Assembly: GCA_010909725.1 (NCBI GenBank)
Contig: JAACMV010000018.1
Location: forward strand, 372,001-436,000
DNA length: 64,000 nt
Origin: Picochlorum sp. 'celeri'
Taxonomy: Eukaryota > Chlorophyta > Trebouxiophyceae
Reading direction: 5' to 3'
Each line of letters begins with the position of its first letter. Within the stretch, counting starts at the first letter, position 1. This document shows, piece by piece, positions 41,791 to 53,596 of this stretch. The position numbers and the translations under genes were made by a program. The notes below the pieces were generated by a model. It ran no database searches. It saw nothing but the letters and a program-made list of their open reading frames with translations, and was not told the origin of the DNA.

Positions 41791-42005
41791 CACAGGCATC
41801 CTCGGTCACATGGTCTGCTCATATCAAATATTGCACGATATAAAATTGATTGCAGGTGTCGGATGGATTGGAGGCCCTGCATTATGGAGGACATTGATGT
41901 GTAACTGCCCCGAGTCTACCGTTGCGTTGACTGTTTGGTATTTCTGCGTGTATCACGGATACGTCGTTACATCCTTTGGAAAAATATACCTTGTATCTCG
42001 TAGTT

Positions 42006-44351
42006 ATGCTTGGAGAGGGACAAGAGCCAGTTCCTTGTCGCGGTGACCCCAACGAGGGTGCAGGTACCTCTACAGCACCAAAATCATCCCTTCGGGATGA
42101 CTATGGATTTGTGATTCAGTCGCCGTATGTTAGTTTGTATCACACATTCTTTCACGTGTGGCATGAGGAGGAGATTGAGCGATGTCATGTGTGGGATGCG
42201 TGGATATCGAAGCATGCATCAGCATGCGCAGATGCTGATAGTTCACAGCTCTACAATGCACTCAAGAATGGCCCTCTGTCCGACTCGCGGGAGGGGTTGG
42301 AGGAGTTGCATGCGCTTGTTCGAATGGGAATACCAAAGAAATACAGAAAGGTGTGCTGGAAACTGTTTCTAGATATAGACTCTATACGGGTCGATGGTGA
42401 GTATGCCAGATTGTTAAACACACTAGAGGAGAGGGAGAGAGAGCAGCAGGATGGGACGAGACCAGGCACCCAGGATGATACACTGCCCGAGGAGGACTTT
42501 ATGGGGCAGATTGACAAGGATTTACACAGGACATTTCCTGATCATCCTCTTCTTATGGAAGGATCTGATGGAAAGAAAAAGTTGAGGCGCATGCTCGGTG
42601 GATATGCAATGAGGAATCCGGTGGTTGGGTACTGCCAAGGCCTCAATTTCCTTGCAGCTGTCTTTCTTCTACTGTACGACGGAGACACAGAGGAGGAGGA
42701 GGCATTTTGGTGTTTTGTATCGCTCGTAGAAAATATTTTGACGGGATATTTTGATCCGATGATGATCAACCAACAGGTGGATGGCCTGGTTTTTGAGCAG
42801 CTCTTGCAGCAATTGTTGCCGCATGTTGCATCTCACATTGAAGACATTGGTGTTCATGTACCAACTGCTGTCGCTGGATGGTTCTTGGTTGCATTTGTGA
42901 ATTCCTTTCCGATCGAGACATTATTACGAGTGTGGGATATGATATTTTTTGAAAAGAGTCCAGTGGTCTTGTTTCGAGTGGGACTTGCACAGATTGACAT
43001 TTTCTCTGAAGCATTGTTAGAAGCTCGACAAGATGTGGATGCCTACATGTTGTTTCAGGCAATGGGACCGATGAGTTTTGATGCTAGCAAGATTTGTGAA
43101 AAATCTTGTGTGCATTTTTCTCATGTTAAAGATTCTGCGCTGAGAATATTGCGAGACAAGTATGCCCCTGGAATCACTCGGGTCATGGAGAAGATGTACA
43201 ATGTAGAAAGCAATTTGCCGTCCATGACAATATCTACAGGGGTGCCAAAAGCACCCCAAAGTCGCATGTCTTCTTCTTCTTCTTCTGCTACAGGTCGGAA
43301 AATGATTTCAGATGGAAGAATTTCAAAGAGAGAGAATAACGCAGAAGGAGGAAAAGAAGAACTCCACAGCGTGGAGGGAATCGGTGGTCGGCTGGGTATA
43401 CTGCGGCTTCGGCATAAGGACCAAACAGACAGCTCAGAGGATCTTCTTGTTCAATCCAAACTGGAATCTCTTCGTCGCACACAGAGTGCATCGCTATCAA
43501 ACCTGTATAATTCTAGAGGACACAAAGAGAGACTACAGCAGCAGCTACGAATCAATCTGCTGTCCATGTCAACATTTATTCCAAATTTGAGCATAGCACC
43601 TGTTGCGACAGCCTTTCGAATTGCAGGAAACATTCCATCTCGGGCACGGACATTATTTGCTGAAAAGCAGACTGGCACGAAAGATAACAGCCAGACAGAA
43701 GTTTTACAAAAGGGATACGGATCAAGTCGGACCATTGACATCTCTGCATCAGTCTCGAAAAACTCTAAACAGGGTGACGGCCCAGTGTCTCGTCGATTCA
43801 CAGATGGCGGTGCATTGGTGATGGCATACTCACCACAAAAGCATACATCCACGCCAATATGGTCAAAAGCATCACCATCCAAGATCCACATGCATGAAAG
43901 CCAACTTGCGTCTATTACCAAGCAGAACCTGAAAGCATTAGCAATGCAGCTGGAACAAGAAGTAGGGATAGCATCCCAACGCCTCCAAGACATTTCCAAG
44001 GTAAACGTGGAGAAGGCGCACATGATACAAGACCTCTCCACACAACTGGAAAAAATACAAGACGAAGTGGAACACAAGGCTGACATTCTAAATGCCCTCT
44101 TCCAACGAAGAACACACCTTGAGAAACAGGCCTCAGAGTTGGAACTACAGTATAGAAAACAGTTGACAGAAAACAACCAACTCGTTACATCCTGGAAAGT
44201 GACGCAAGAAGCAGTCCTACGAAACAATCAAAAGCTGAAAGAGCTCATGGAACTGGCTGGCAAATCATCACAGGGCGATTCGAGTCCCACAAAGAGGGGA
44301 TTTCAACAACATGTGCATAGACTGATTGGCAGAAAATTTACATCAACTTGA
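42006..44351 (+). CDS. TBC-domain Rab GTPase-activating protein
   Basis: 781 residues from the ATG at 42006. The upstream part of the frame lacks ATG. The TBC domain (about 95-370) has the Arg-finger region GMRRMLGGYAMRNP-type block (LRRMLGGYAMRNPVVGYCQG, giving YCQGLNFLAAVFLLL), FWCFVSLVENILTGYF and the AGWFLVAFVNSFPIETLLRV block. The IxxD-type arginine finger lies in IDKDLHRTFPDHPLL. The middle is Ser-rich and disordered. Residues about 645-750 are a coiled coil. It would switch off a Rab by stimulating GTP hydrolysis. The specific Rab is unknown. It converges on bL27m, with 22 bp between stops. Confidence 0.92.
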   Translation: MLGEGQEPVPCRGDPNEGAGTSTAPKSSLRDDYGFVIQSPYVSLYHTFFHVWHEEEIERCHVWDAWISKHASACADADSSQLYNALKNGPLSDSREGLEELHALVRMGIPKKYRKVCWKLFLDIDSIRVDGEYARLLNTLEEREREQQDGTRPGTQDDTLPEEDFMGQIDKDLHRTFPDHPLLMEGSDGKKKLRRMLGGYAMRNPVVGYCQGLNFLAAVFLLLYDGDTEEEEAFWCFVSLVENILTGYFDPMMINQQVDGLVFEQLLQQLLPHVASHIEDIGVHVPTAVAGWFLVAFVNSFPIETLLRVWDMIFFEKSPVVLFRVGLAQIDIFSEALLEARQDVDAYMLFQAMGPMSFDASKICEKSCVHFSHVKDSALRILRDKYAPGITRVMEKMYNVESNLPSMTISTGVPKAPQSRMSSSSSSATGRKMISDGRISKRENNAEGGKEELHSVEGIGGRLGILRLRHKDQTDSSEDLLVQSKLESLRRTQSASLSNLYNSRGHKERLQQQLRINLLSMSTFIPNLSIAPVATAFRIAGNIPSRARTLFAEKQTGTKDNSQTEVLQKGYGSSRTIDISASVSKNSKQGDGPVSRRFTDGGALVMAYSPQKHTSTPIWSKASPSKIHMHESQLASITKQNLKALAMQLEQEVGIASQRLQDISKVNVEKAHMIQDLSTQLEKIQDEVEHKADILNALFQRRTHLEKQASELELQYRKQLTENNQLVTSWKVTQEAVLRNNQKLKELMELAGKSSQGDSSPTKRGFQQHVHRLIGRKFTST

Positions 44352-44373
44352 TTAGAATTCTAGGTACTATGAC

Positions 44374-44911
44374 TTATTTAACATTGACATAGGTCCGATT
44401 CTTCTTCCGATCTTTTGTAAAAGACACACAACCTTCCACCAAAGAAAACAGTGTATGATCCTTCCCCATACCCACATTCACACCTGGATGAAACCTTTTC
44501 CCTCTCTGCCGCACAATAATGTTCCCAGGGATACAATGCTCGCCTCCAAACAGCTTGACTCCCAAGAACTTGGGGTTGGAGTCCTTGTTATTCTGAGTGG
44601 AACCTCCCTGCTTCTTCGATGCCCACCGAACTTGCGTATACAGTGAACTACTATTGCTACTAGGATGACATGTTTGGTCTATTGTATCAAGACGAGTCTT
44701 TAATGCGCCAGTTACCAACTGGTTCGTCGTCAAACCTCCTGCACAGCAAAAGAGATCGTTACACACATGAGCGGCTGTTGCGATTCGCCATTAAATCATA
44801 TCAATACATACCACTGAATGAACGAGTGCATCCAGATCCCCTCCATAGGGTGCAGCCGAGAGACTCGGAGATGCGCAGAACCACTTGTCCAAACTCTCGC
44901 CGGCAGTTCAT
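44374..44911 (-). CDS. Mitochondrial ribosomal protein bL27m
   Basis: Two exons, 44911-44812 and 44738-44374, 154 residues. The mature part has the invariant bL27 features: [40 protein letters not shown], then [20 protein letters not shown] and LFSLVEG. The N-terminus from exon 1 ([20 protein letters not shown]) plus about 40 residues of exon 2 is a long presequence. KFLGVK and [11 protein letters not shown] are closer to mitochondrial than plastid L27, so a mitochondrial assignment is preferred. The intron is 73 bp. Confidence 0.9.
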
Positions 44912-45017
44912 CTCTCTATCACGATATTATGCATACTTTGATTACAACAATAGTATGATCAACAGTACGGACAGGTATATATACGTGTATATAAGCAAGA
45001 TGGAGAGATGTGCATTA

Positions 45018-46847
45018 TCAAGTGCATTCCTGGGATGGCCTTGTCAAGAGCATGGCAACAAGAATGAGTATAATACCGCTTAGAACCCCAATACACCCTA
45101 TCAAAAACTCTGTTGACCATACATGTGTGTCATTCTTTGTTGTGCGTCGTCCCACCGTCGTCTCATCATCGCAAGTGTCCTCTTTCGTATCATGACTGTG
45201 GTGGTCCTTGTCCTCCTCGGTGATTGTCCTTGCTGGTATCATTGTCTTTTTAGGTTCCTCACACTCAGAGGCTGGAGGTGTCAGGATATACCCATCCATC
45301 ACATCACATTCAACCACAGACATGTTTCTTCTGTGTTTGGGCTTTGACAGAGAAAACTGGTTCTGATCTGCCAAGCTTTGTTGCATCTTTCGAAGGGAGG
45401 AGAACCCATCCCGAAACTTTGGCTCTACTTGACTGAGAATCATATCCCAATCTTCTGCAGAATCTGGCAATAAATCTGTAGGATGTTTGGGCTTGGGGGA
45501 CGATAGTTTTTGGTCATCATCAGTCTCTTGGTGATCAATCGTGGCAATCTTTTGATCTGCCAATCTCTTGAACATTTGATATGCTTCAAGCAGAGAATCT
45601 GTCACACCCTTTTCTATAAACTTCTTCCACATGGTATTCTTTGTAAACGGCACACCAATATGAATCCGCAAGATGGAAGAATTCGATGATCTTGTATCTG
45701 GAAAAATATCCCATCGAGTCTCTACTTTGAAGTGATCCCCATACGGAATATCGCTCATTACCTGACTCGTTTCAAACAGAATATGATCATTCTTGTACAC
45801 ACGAACACGCTGTGTTTGATGACACAGCGCTTCAGAAGGCCCAATCCTGAAACCCTTCAACATGGTAACAAAACTCAAATCCCTGACTGGCCCAATCAAA
45901 TTATGCTCATCCCAGGAAGACAGTTCAATCTGCTTGTGACCCTGTGCCGTGTGAAAATCTATGAAAAAATCTGATTTTGAACTCAAAAAGGTGTCATAAA
46001 ACCCTTTTGGCTCCACAGGAAGAGAATATTCAATAACTTTCTGCATTGTATCCGATACAGCAGGTGCTTCTCGTGGCTCCGACGAGGACGACACATCCGC
46101 AAAAGCAACATGCTTTATTTTCTTCTTCCGTCCCTCCTTCCTCTTTTCTTCTTCTTCTTCGTGTTCCTCATCGTCCTCCTCTCCTTTTGGTGTCGTAATC
46201 ATATCACCATTGTGTAAATCCTCCTCTCCTACCATTGTCGCCGCCGTATCAATAATATCATAATGATGTTCAGGCGACTCTGGAGGTGTCCCTCCATCAT
46301 GCCGCAGCGTGGTGGTACACCCCCTAGAATCCTCCCACAAGGACAATATCAACCGAAACGCTTCCTCTCTATTCAAAAACGACGTAAAAAACTCCTTCTT
46401 CACCTCCTCTTCACTCGCCTTCCACACAATCTCCACCGAGTTTGGAAACCCAACATTCTTCATCTTCCTCAACGACAGAATGGCATCAATCGGAATCACC
46501 TTGATCTTGTGATACCCAAACAACGAGCACGAAAAACACACATGCGCATCAAAAATATACATCCGCCCCTGTAACAATATCTTCTTCTTCAACGCACACA
46601 TAAAACTATCCAACAATTCCTCTCCTCCATCCAACCCAAACTGTCCCTGCAGTTCCTTGGTCTTTGACTCAATCCTCCTCACCCAACTCTTCCTCCCCTT
46701 GGTGGGCGCATCGAATTTCTTCTTCCACGACGTCGCCGTCGTTGTCTTTACACGCAACTGACCTCGATGAGACGCAAGATGATCCTCCTCAGCCATATCC
46801 TCTCGCTCCCCTGCTCCTGCCAGCTCATGTACCTTGGATGACTCCAT
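45018..46847 (-). CDS. GRAM-VASt domain protein (LAM/Aster-type sterol transfer protein)
   Basis: Single exon, 609 residues. The GRAM domain (about 70-165) contains LLDSFMCALKKKILLQGRMY and IFDAHVCFSCSLFGYHKIKV. A very acidic linker follows. The VASt domain (about 265-440) starts YSLPVEPKGFYDTFLSSKSD and contains PYGDHFKVETRWDIF and IHIGVPFTKNTMWKKFIEKG. A C-terminal membrane helix (FLIGCIGVLSGIILILVAML) with a short tail anchors it, probably in the ER. This is the architecture of yeast Lam/Ltc, animal GRAMD1/Aster and plant VAD1 proteins, which move sterols at membrane contact sites. Ligand specificity is inferred from the family. Confidence 0.9.
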   Translation of the reverse strand: MESSKVHELAGAGEREDMAEEDHLASHRGQLRVKTTTATSWKKKFDAPTKGRKSWVRRIESKTKELQGQFGLDGGEELLDSFMCALKKKILLQGRMYIFDAHVCFSCSLFGYHKIKVIPIDAILSLRKMKNVGFPNSVEIVWKASEEEVKKEFFTSFLNREEAFRLILSLWEDSRGCTTTLRHDGGTPPESPEHHYDIIDTAATMVGEEDLHNGDMITTPKGEEDDEEHEEEEEKRKEGRKKKIKHVAFADVSSSSEPREAPAVSDTMQKVIEYSLPVEPKGFYDTFLSSKSDFFIDFHTAQGHKQIELSSWDEHNLIGPVRDLSFVTMLKGFRIGPSEALCHQTQRVRVYKNDHILFETSQVMSDIPYGDHFKVETRWDIFPDTRSSNSSILRIHIGVPFTKNTMWKKFIEKGVTDSLLEAYQMFKRLADQKIATIDHQETDDDQKLSSPKPKHPTDLLPDSAEDWDMILSQVEPKFRDGFSSLRKMQQSLADQNQFSLSKPKHRRNMSVVECDVMDGYILTPPASECEEPKKTMIPARTITEEDKDHHSHDTKEDTCDDETTVGRRTTKNDTHVWSTEFLIGCIGVLSGIILILVAMLLTRPSQECT

Positions 46848-47303
46848 GTATCCGTATCACTTTGAATGTACTCAAAACCCACTATAAATAGTATATAATA
46901 AGACACGTATTCGAATACCACCACCACAATGCTACCAGAGCATCTCTTTTATCAAAAATATTCGATTTTCCAACAACAAGTAGCAACGACTATACCCAGT
47001 CATCGGTCAAAAGAACCCTTTTGAGATTCATTCCCATCCATTCTTCATATTGTAGGAGAAAAAAGTACAGTAGAAAATGATATTTGGTAGAACAGGAGGG
47101 AGGAATGCAATGGCGTTATATGACGATGATTCCCTCTCGAGAAATCTCGCGAGAGACTAGAGATCTCTTCTTAGAGATCTTCTCTTCTCCATTATGCATG
47201 ACAACACCATGCAGTCATTGATTAGTCTATCCATGGATATGAATGAATGCATTGCAACACATGATATAATAATAAACAGAGTACTTTATTGATTACATCA
47301 TCA
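46848..47303. other. Spacer with dense inverted repeats
   Basis: About 455 bp upstream of the LAM-like gene and downstream of SecE. Between 47133 and 47180 short palindromes follow each other: CTCGAG, TCTCGCGAGA (47145-47154), and AGATCT at 47161-47166 and 47175-47180. No coding sequence is supported. Confidence 0.45.
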
Positions 47304-47900
47304 TCAAAGCGAAGAAGAAGAAGACGAATAGATTTGTCTGGAAATCTCAGAGAGAGAGGTATTCACCCCAAACAAGACCACGCTGGTCCCCAACACCAAC
47401 GCAATAACCAACAACGTGTTCAACAATGCACTCGTAAAACTAGGCCATTCGATCAATCGAACTTCCTCCAACACCCCCTGCACCAGAGATTCATCCTTGG
47501 ATGCATCATCCTGTGACGCTGCTGCTGCTGCTCGCAGGGCACCCATCTGTCTCTGAATCTCTTCTGTACTCAACACTGTGCTGTCCTGTGATGCATCTTC
47601 AGTAGTACTACTATTGTCTGTGGCTGTAGAGACTGTCTCGTCGACAGTATCGTTCTTCTCTTGTTCTTCTTCTTTTGGTACCTGCGTATCCTCATCACCC
47701 GCTCGTACCGAAAAGGCCGCAGACGTTCTTCTTTGTCCGTTTTGAGCAATGCGATATACATCCATCTGCTTGTCTTTTCTATGAATATATCCATGTACAG
47801 AGGATGGAGCACTATGGCGAATAGGAAGACATTGGCGATGTTGGACTCTGCACTGAGACTGCGTGGCTGCAATGGATAAAGCAGATACTACCGCCGACAT
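47304..47900 (-). CDS. secE: Plastid SecE (preprotein translocase subunit)
   Basis: 198 residues from the ATG at 47900. Upstream codons lack ATG. The first 70 residues are Ser/Arg/His-rich and end AAFSVRA, typical of a chloroplast transit peptide with cleavage near VRA. An acidic Thr/Ser linker follows. The C-terminal 65 residues are SecE: the conserved amphipathic helix GVLEEVRLIEWPSFTSAL and one membrane helix (LLVIALVLGTSVVLFGV). SecE partners SecY in the thylakoid translocon. The protein is longer than bacterial SecE because of the transit peptide and linker. RNase T2 lies 169 bp upstream on the same strand. Confidence 0.9.
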   Translation of the reverse strand: MSAVVSALSIAATQSQCRVQHRQCLPIRHSAPSSVHGYIHRKDKQMDVYRIAQNGQRRTSAAFSVRAGDEDTQVPKEEEQEKNDTVDETVSTATDNSSTTEDASQDSTVLSTEEIQRQMGALRAAAAASQDDASKDESLVQGVLEEVRLIEWPSFTSALLNTLLVIALVLGTSVVLFGVNTSLSEISRQIYSSSSSSL

Positions 47901-48069
47901 TCTTGCTCTATTTTCCTTTTTATCTACGACTTTTTGTTTGTATAATTGAATAATAAAATAACAGGATGCGCAGCATCCTCTTGTGTTGAACTGGAGATGA
48001 AGACCACACACAGGTGCCTAGTCCTTGTTCAAAGAACAGCAATCTTAATCTTCTTCTTCTTCTTCTTCT

Positions 48070-48975
48070 TTACACCACGGATACAAACATTATTACTATC
48101 ATCATCATCATCATGCTGAAGAAAGAAGAATAAAAAGAGGAACTACTTGTGGAATCCTCCCCTTGGGTGGTCGATGTTGTTGAAGAACTAGAAGAAGATG
48201 TCTGCCCATCAGGAAAGTATGCTGCACACTGTGCTGGCACATCTCCAGAAGACGAGCTAGGAATATCCACATAACTCGAACATGTCGTACTCAGAGACGA
48301 TGGGCACGAGAATGCCTCAAACGTCGTCTTATCGATACACATCTGAATCTCCACCAGGGCATTGCTGGAGCACTTGAACACTGCCCCAGACACCCCAAAT
48401 GCCTCTTGGATGGCCTCCTCAACATCCTCTGTGCGCACATCATCTCCCGATGACAGATCAATACCATTCTCTTCCAAAGCAACATTCAAATCATACTGCG
48501 AGTTCAACTCGAGAGCTTTGGCAAAGTAGTCTTCCTGTGTCGGAAGCACAGAGAGAGAGCATGTTCCATGCTTGCTCCACTCGTGATTCCAGAATCCTTC
48601 ATCTGACCCCGTGAGAGATATCCATTCGCAATCCATTTGCTTCAGTGTATCCGACTCCAAGTTTCTCGTCGAGAACCTGTCGCTTGAATCGCAATATTGA
48701 GGCCATCCGTTGTAATAATTTGGCCACAAGCCATGAATGGTAAATTGATTGAAGGGATCGACACTGCACGAGTTGCTCCTGTATTCACAATATGATGGTC
48801 CGAATTGTCTGACAAATAAAAAGAAATCAAAATCATCCTCTGCTGCTGCTGCAACGAGGGTTGTTGTTCCCAGAGGTGACGTGTTTCGACCACTTGTAGT
48901 CAAACAGCACAGGACGACTGCTACAGCAAGGTGCATCAGCCATCTGGCTGATGATGAATAATATTCTGATACCAT
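48070..48975 (-). CDS. RNase T2 with predicted C-terminal membrane/GPI anchor
   Basis: Single exon, 301 residues. An N-terminal signal peptide (WLMHLAVAVVLCCLTTSG) is followed by the T2 fold: FDFFLFVRQFGPSYC, then catalytic block I FTIHGLWPNYYNGWPQYC and block II FWNHEWSKHGTC, with both active-site histidines and many cysteines. After a Ser/Thr-rich stretch (DGQTSSSSSSTTSTTQGEDS) the protein ends in a hydrophobic tail, FFSMMMMMIVIMFVSVV, suited to GPI attachment or membrane anchoring. T2 RNases are usually soluble secreted or vacuolar enzymes, so a tethered form is unusual. The Met run comes from a CAT repeat in the DNA, and a TTC repeat lies right at the stop codon. Confidence 0.9.
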   Translation of the reverse strand: MVSEYYSSSARWLMHLAVAVVLCCLTTSGRNTSPLGTTTLVAAAAEDDFDFFLFVRQFGPSYCEYRSNSCSVDPFNQFTIHGLWPNYYNGWPQYCDSSDRFSTRNLESDTLKQMDCEWISLTGSDEGFWNHEWSKHGTCSLSVLPTQEDYFAKALELNSQYDLNVALEENGIDLSSGDDVRTEDVEEAIQEAFGVSGAVFKCSSNALVEIQMCIDKTTFEAFSCPSSLSTTCSSYVDIPSSSSGDVPAQCAAYFPDGQTSSSSSSTTSTTQGEDSTSSSSFYSSFFSMMMMMIVIMFVSVV

Positions 48976-49245
48976 TGCTTTTTGCTAATGAATTAATTAC
49001 TACAGTGTACTGCAGTGCAGCAATGTCATCCTTTCATCGCAACATGAGCATGAGCTGCTTCTTCTTCTTCTTGTCTGGTGTTTTTAAAAAAGGGTGATGC
49101 AGTGTTGTTGCCAGATATTGACCCATCAAAGGATGCGTTCAATGGGAACATGGTACCACTTCTGGGATTCAACCCATGCTCATGTGTCTCAGCCCTATAG
49201 GGATGGGTTTCTTTGCATGAACAATACTCATATATATAATAAATA

Positions 49246-51215
<1,970 letters not shown>

Positions 51216-51269
51216 CTGTGAAATAATAATAATGACTGTAGTGATTTGTAATACACTGAATACGAATAA

Positions 51270-53383
51270 TCATCTTTTTCTAGAGGAATTTTTCAACGCT
51301 TTTTGAAAATCAAAGTCTTGTTCCTTGTCACCACCACCTACTGAGTCATGTTGGCGCTGCTCTTGTGTCCCAGGCTGACCGAGAACAAATGGATTTTGAA
51401 CCATTGAGGTAAAACTAGGGTCTCGGCTTCCCTGTGCTGATGGATGAGTGACATCATCAATGGAAGTCCCTGGAGCTTCCTCTACACTGCCAAACCCTGC
51501 AAGGGAGTCACCCGGCAGCAATTCATCCACCACATACACCGGCTCCCCCTGATGTAGAGTTTCTGCAGCAGCGGCCTTCCCAGTCTCATCGATGCTCATC
51601 TGTTTGAAAAGGCTAGCAGCTTTTTCTGGGGACTCCTTGCTGAGCATTGTTTGTTCATGGGGATATTTTCGAGGAGACAGAGACTGCTCTTGAATTCCCT
51701 TGACAATATGCGACCCTGTTCGAAACAAAACTGGGGGTTCAATTAGCTCTTCATCCTGGCTCATCTTGCTGTATGAATGACTGGGCAGTGTTGTCTCTCT
51801 GGCTTCCCTGGTTTTGCTAAGCAACATATCACGACGCCTGATATTGGCATCCTGCGATAATATTGCGGCTTCAGTCATTCGTACATCCATCGATTTGGGC
51901 GGTACAGTGCTTGTTGGATTGGATCTCTTTCTGAGATTGTTTGATTGGTCGAATCCTTGTGATGCAAAAGAGCTCAAGCTGGAGTCTGACCCTGGTATGA
52001 CAAACCTCCGAAGTGTCTCCACTTTTTCATTCTGTCGCACCCCACTGCTTTCTGGATCAGTTGAAGAACTTGGCTGCCACTCATTGTAACTATCTGATCG
52101 AGCAAACTTATCCAGTTCTGTTGACCCATTGCCTCTATGAAGAAACGTGACTCCAGCACCTCCTGTATGCCCGTCAAACACATCCCCATTGCCCAGTTTT
52201 GTCTCAAATGAAAAGTTTCTCAGGTACCCCAGGCTATCTACCTTGGAGAATCCACGAACCAAATATTCTTCCTCTGTCATGCTGGATATTTTGTTGGGAG
52301 ACGTGGATCCCTCCAACAATGCTTTCAGATCATACTTTCCAAATGACAATTTTCTATCAACATCATCTCCCATTTGCGACTTTCGTGGAGAAGAGTCTGC
52401 CACTCGAAGTATCTGAGCCGCTGAAACTTCCAAATCTCCTGGATACAAGCTTGGATCCACCCCCATATCAGATGGAATACGTTCCAAAAACGAATCATAT
52501 GGCTCCAAATCCTCTCTGGCATCATGCCTCGGGGCCTCTGCCATCCTTTGCTCCTGCACGGGCTCTTCCCGCTTCAAATTTGTTCCAGCAAGTTCTACAC
52601 TATCTTCACCAAATATTTCCGAATATCGTTTCTTTCTCATCGCAGCCTCCCTCTTCGGTCTGCTGGACTTCCCAGCACTGAGACCCGACCCTGATGGTGT
52701 CATGCTACCAGCCTGACCCATGGACACCCTTCCCGCCACCCTGCTCGTACTCGTACACAAATAATGAACCATAACAACATCATCATGGCGTTTATCTAGA
52801 ATCCAATAACACCTCCTCTGCAAACCATCATTCCTATCAGCATGAGCATAATAGCAATTGAGTGTTTCCTTGTCTTGAACTTTTAGCTTCTCATGTGTCT
52901 CTTTGATCGTCTTATTATCTGTGCATCGGAACAGTAATATTATAGTGTTATTGTTATGTCCATCAGGAATACATGACACATCGCCACGCACCATTCTTCT
53001 TTCTCCAAGTGTGCTTATCATTCCGAAACGCCCTACACACTTTTCTAGAAAAGATGTACAGCCGCCCGCCTGCACACACACACACACACACACACACAGC
53101 ACATCAATGAATCAACACGTCCTCTTCATATATATACTCAGCGCGAATCCAATCCAATCCACATACCTTCAGGCTGCGTCGCAGCCTGCTGTGGCCAAGA
53201 CAAGTCCAATCCCTGAAACTTCTCCAAAACTGCCAGCACTTCTTCATTCTTCAACCAGCTCGACTCTGCTTTCTTCACAATCTCCATCACATTTTCCCCC
53301 AATTCAGCTGCCTCTGGATCCAGAGGAACAGCTTGGCGCTTCTCTTCACCGGGCGGAATCCTGCTAATGACCAGGTCTTCCAT
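51270..53383 (-). CDS. CG-1 domain transcription factor (CAMTA-like)
   Basis: Three exons, 53383-53167, 53069-52992 and 52918-51270, 647 residues. Splicing is needed because the CG-1 domain is split over three frames. Together they read QPEGGRLYIFSRKVCRAFRN, then DKHTWRKKNDNKTIKETHEK and LNCYYAHADRNDGLQRRCYW with VVMVHYL, matching the CG-1 DNA-binding domain (about 45-165). CG-1 proteins bind CGCG-core elements. The rest (about 170-647) is Ser/Gly/Glu-rich. I see no ankyrin repeats, TIG domain or IQ motifs, so it is shorter than plant or animal CAMTA. Intron 1 contains a (CA)13 repeat at the acceptor. Intron 2 is 73 bp. Confidence 0.87.
53073..53098. repeat. (CA)13 microsatellite at a splice acceptor
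   Basis: Thirteen CA dinucleotides on the plus strand, read as (TG)13 on the coding strand, immediately before the CAG acceptor of intron 1 in the CG-1 gene. It replaces the usual pyrimidine tract. Confidence 0.9.
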
Positions 53384-53596
53384 TCTGCTCCCTGTCCGGC
53401 GCTTTTACTTGATATATCACCAGAGAAAAGAAATAATTGAACTGTGAAATGGAGTCCTTCTTCACCACAAGGAATTCATTTGAAACGTCTTGACTAAAAA
53501 CTGGACTGCCCGCGTCTCCTCTGTCCTTGTCGATATACCACTCTACGAATTCTCAAAATATTTTTACATTCATTTATTTGTTCTAGATAAATACCA

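Noticed and set aside
41599..41799. 66-codon minus-strand frame upstream of COG6
   Set aside because: No family features, and it is antisense to another short frame. Coding status cannot be argued.
49140..49205. GGGATTCAACCC followed by partly self-complementary sequence, tRNA-like at first sight
   Set aside because: The T loop would read TTGAATC instead of TTC-purine-A, and no D arm or acceptor stem could be formed.
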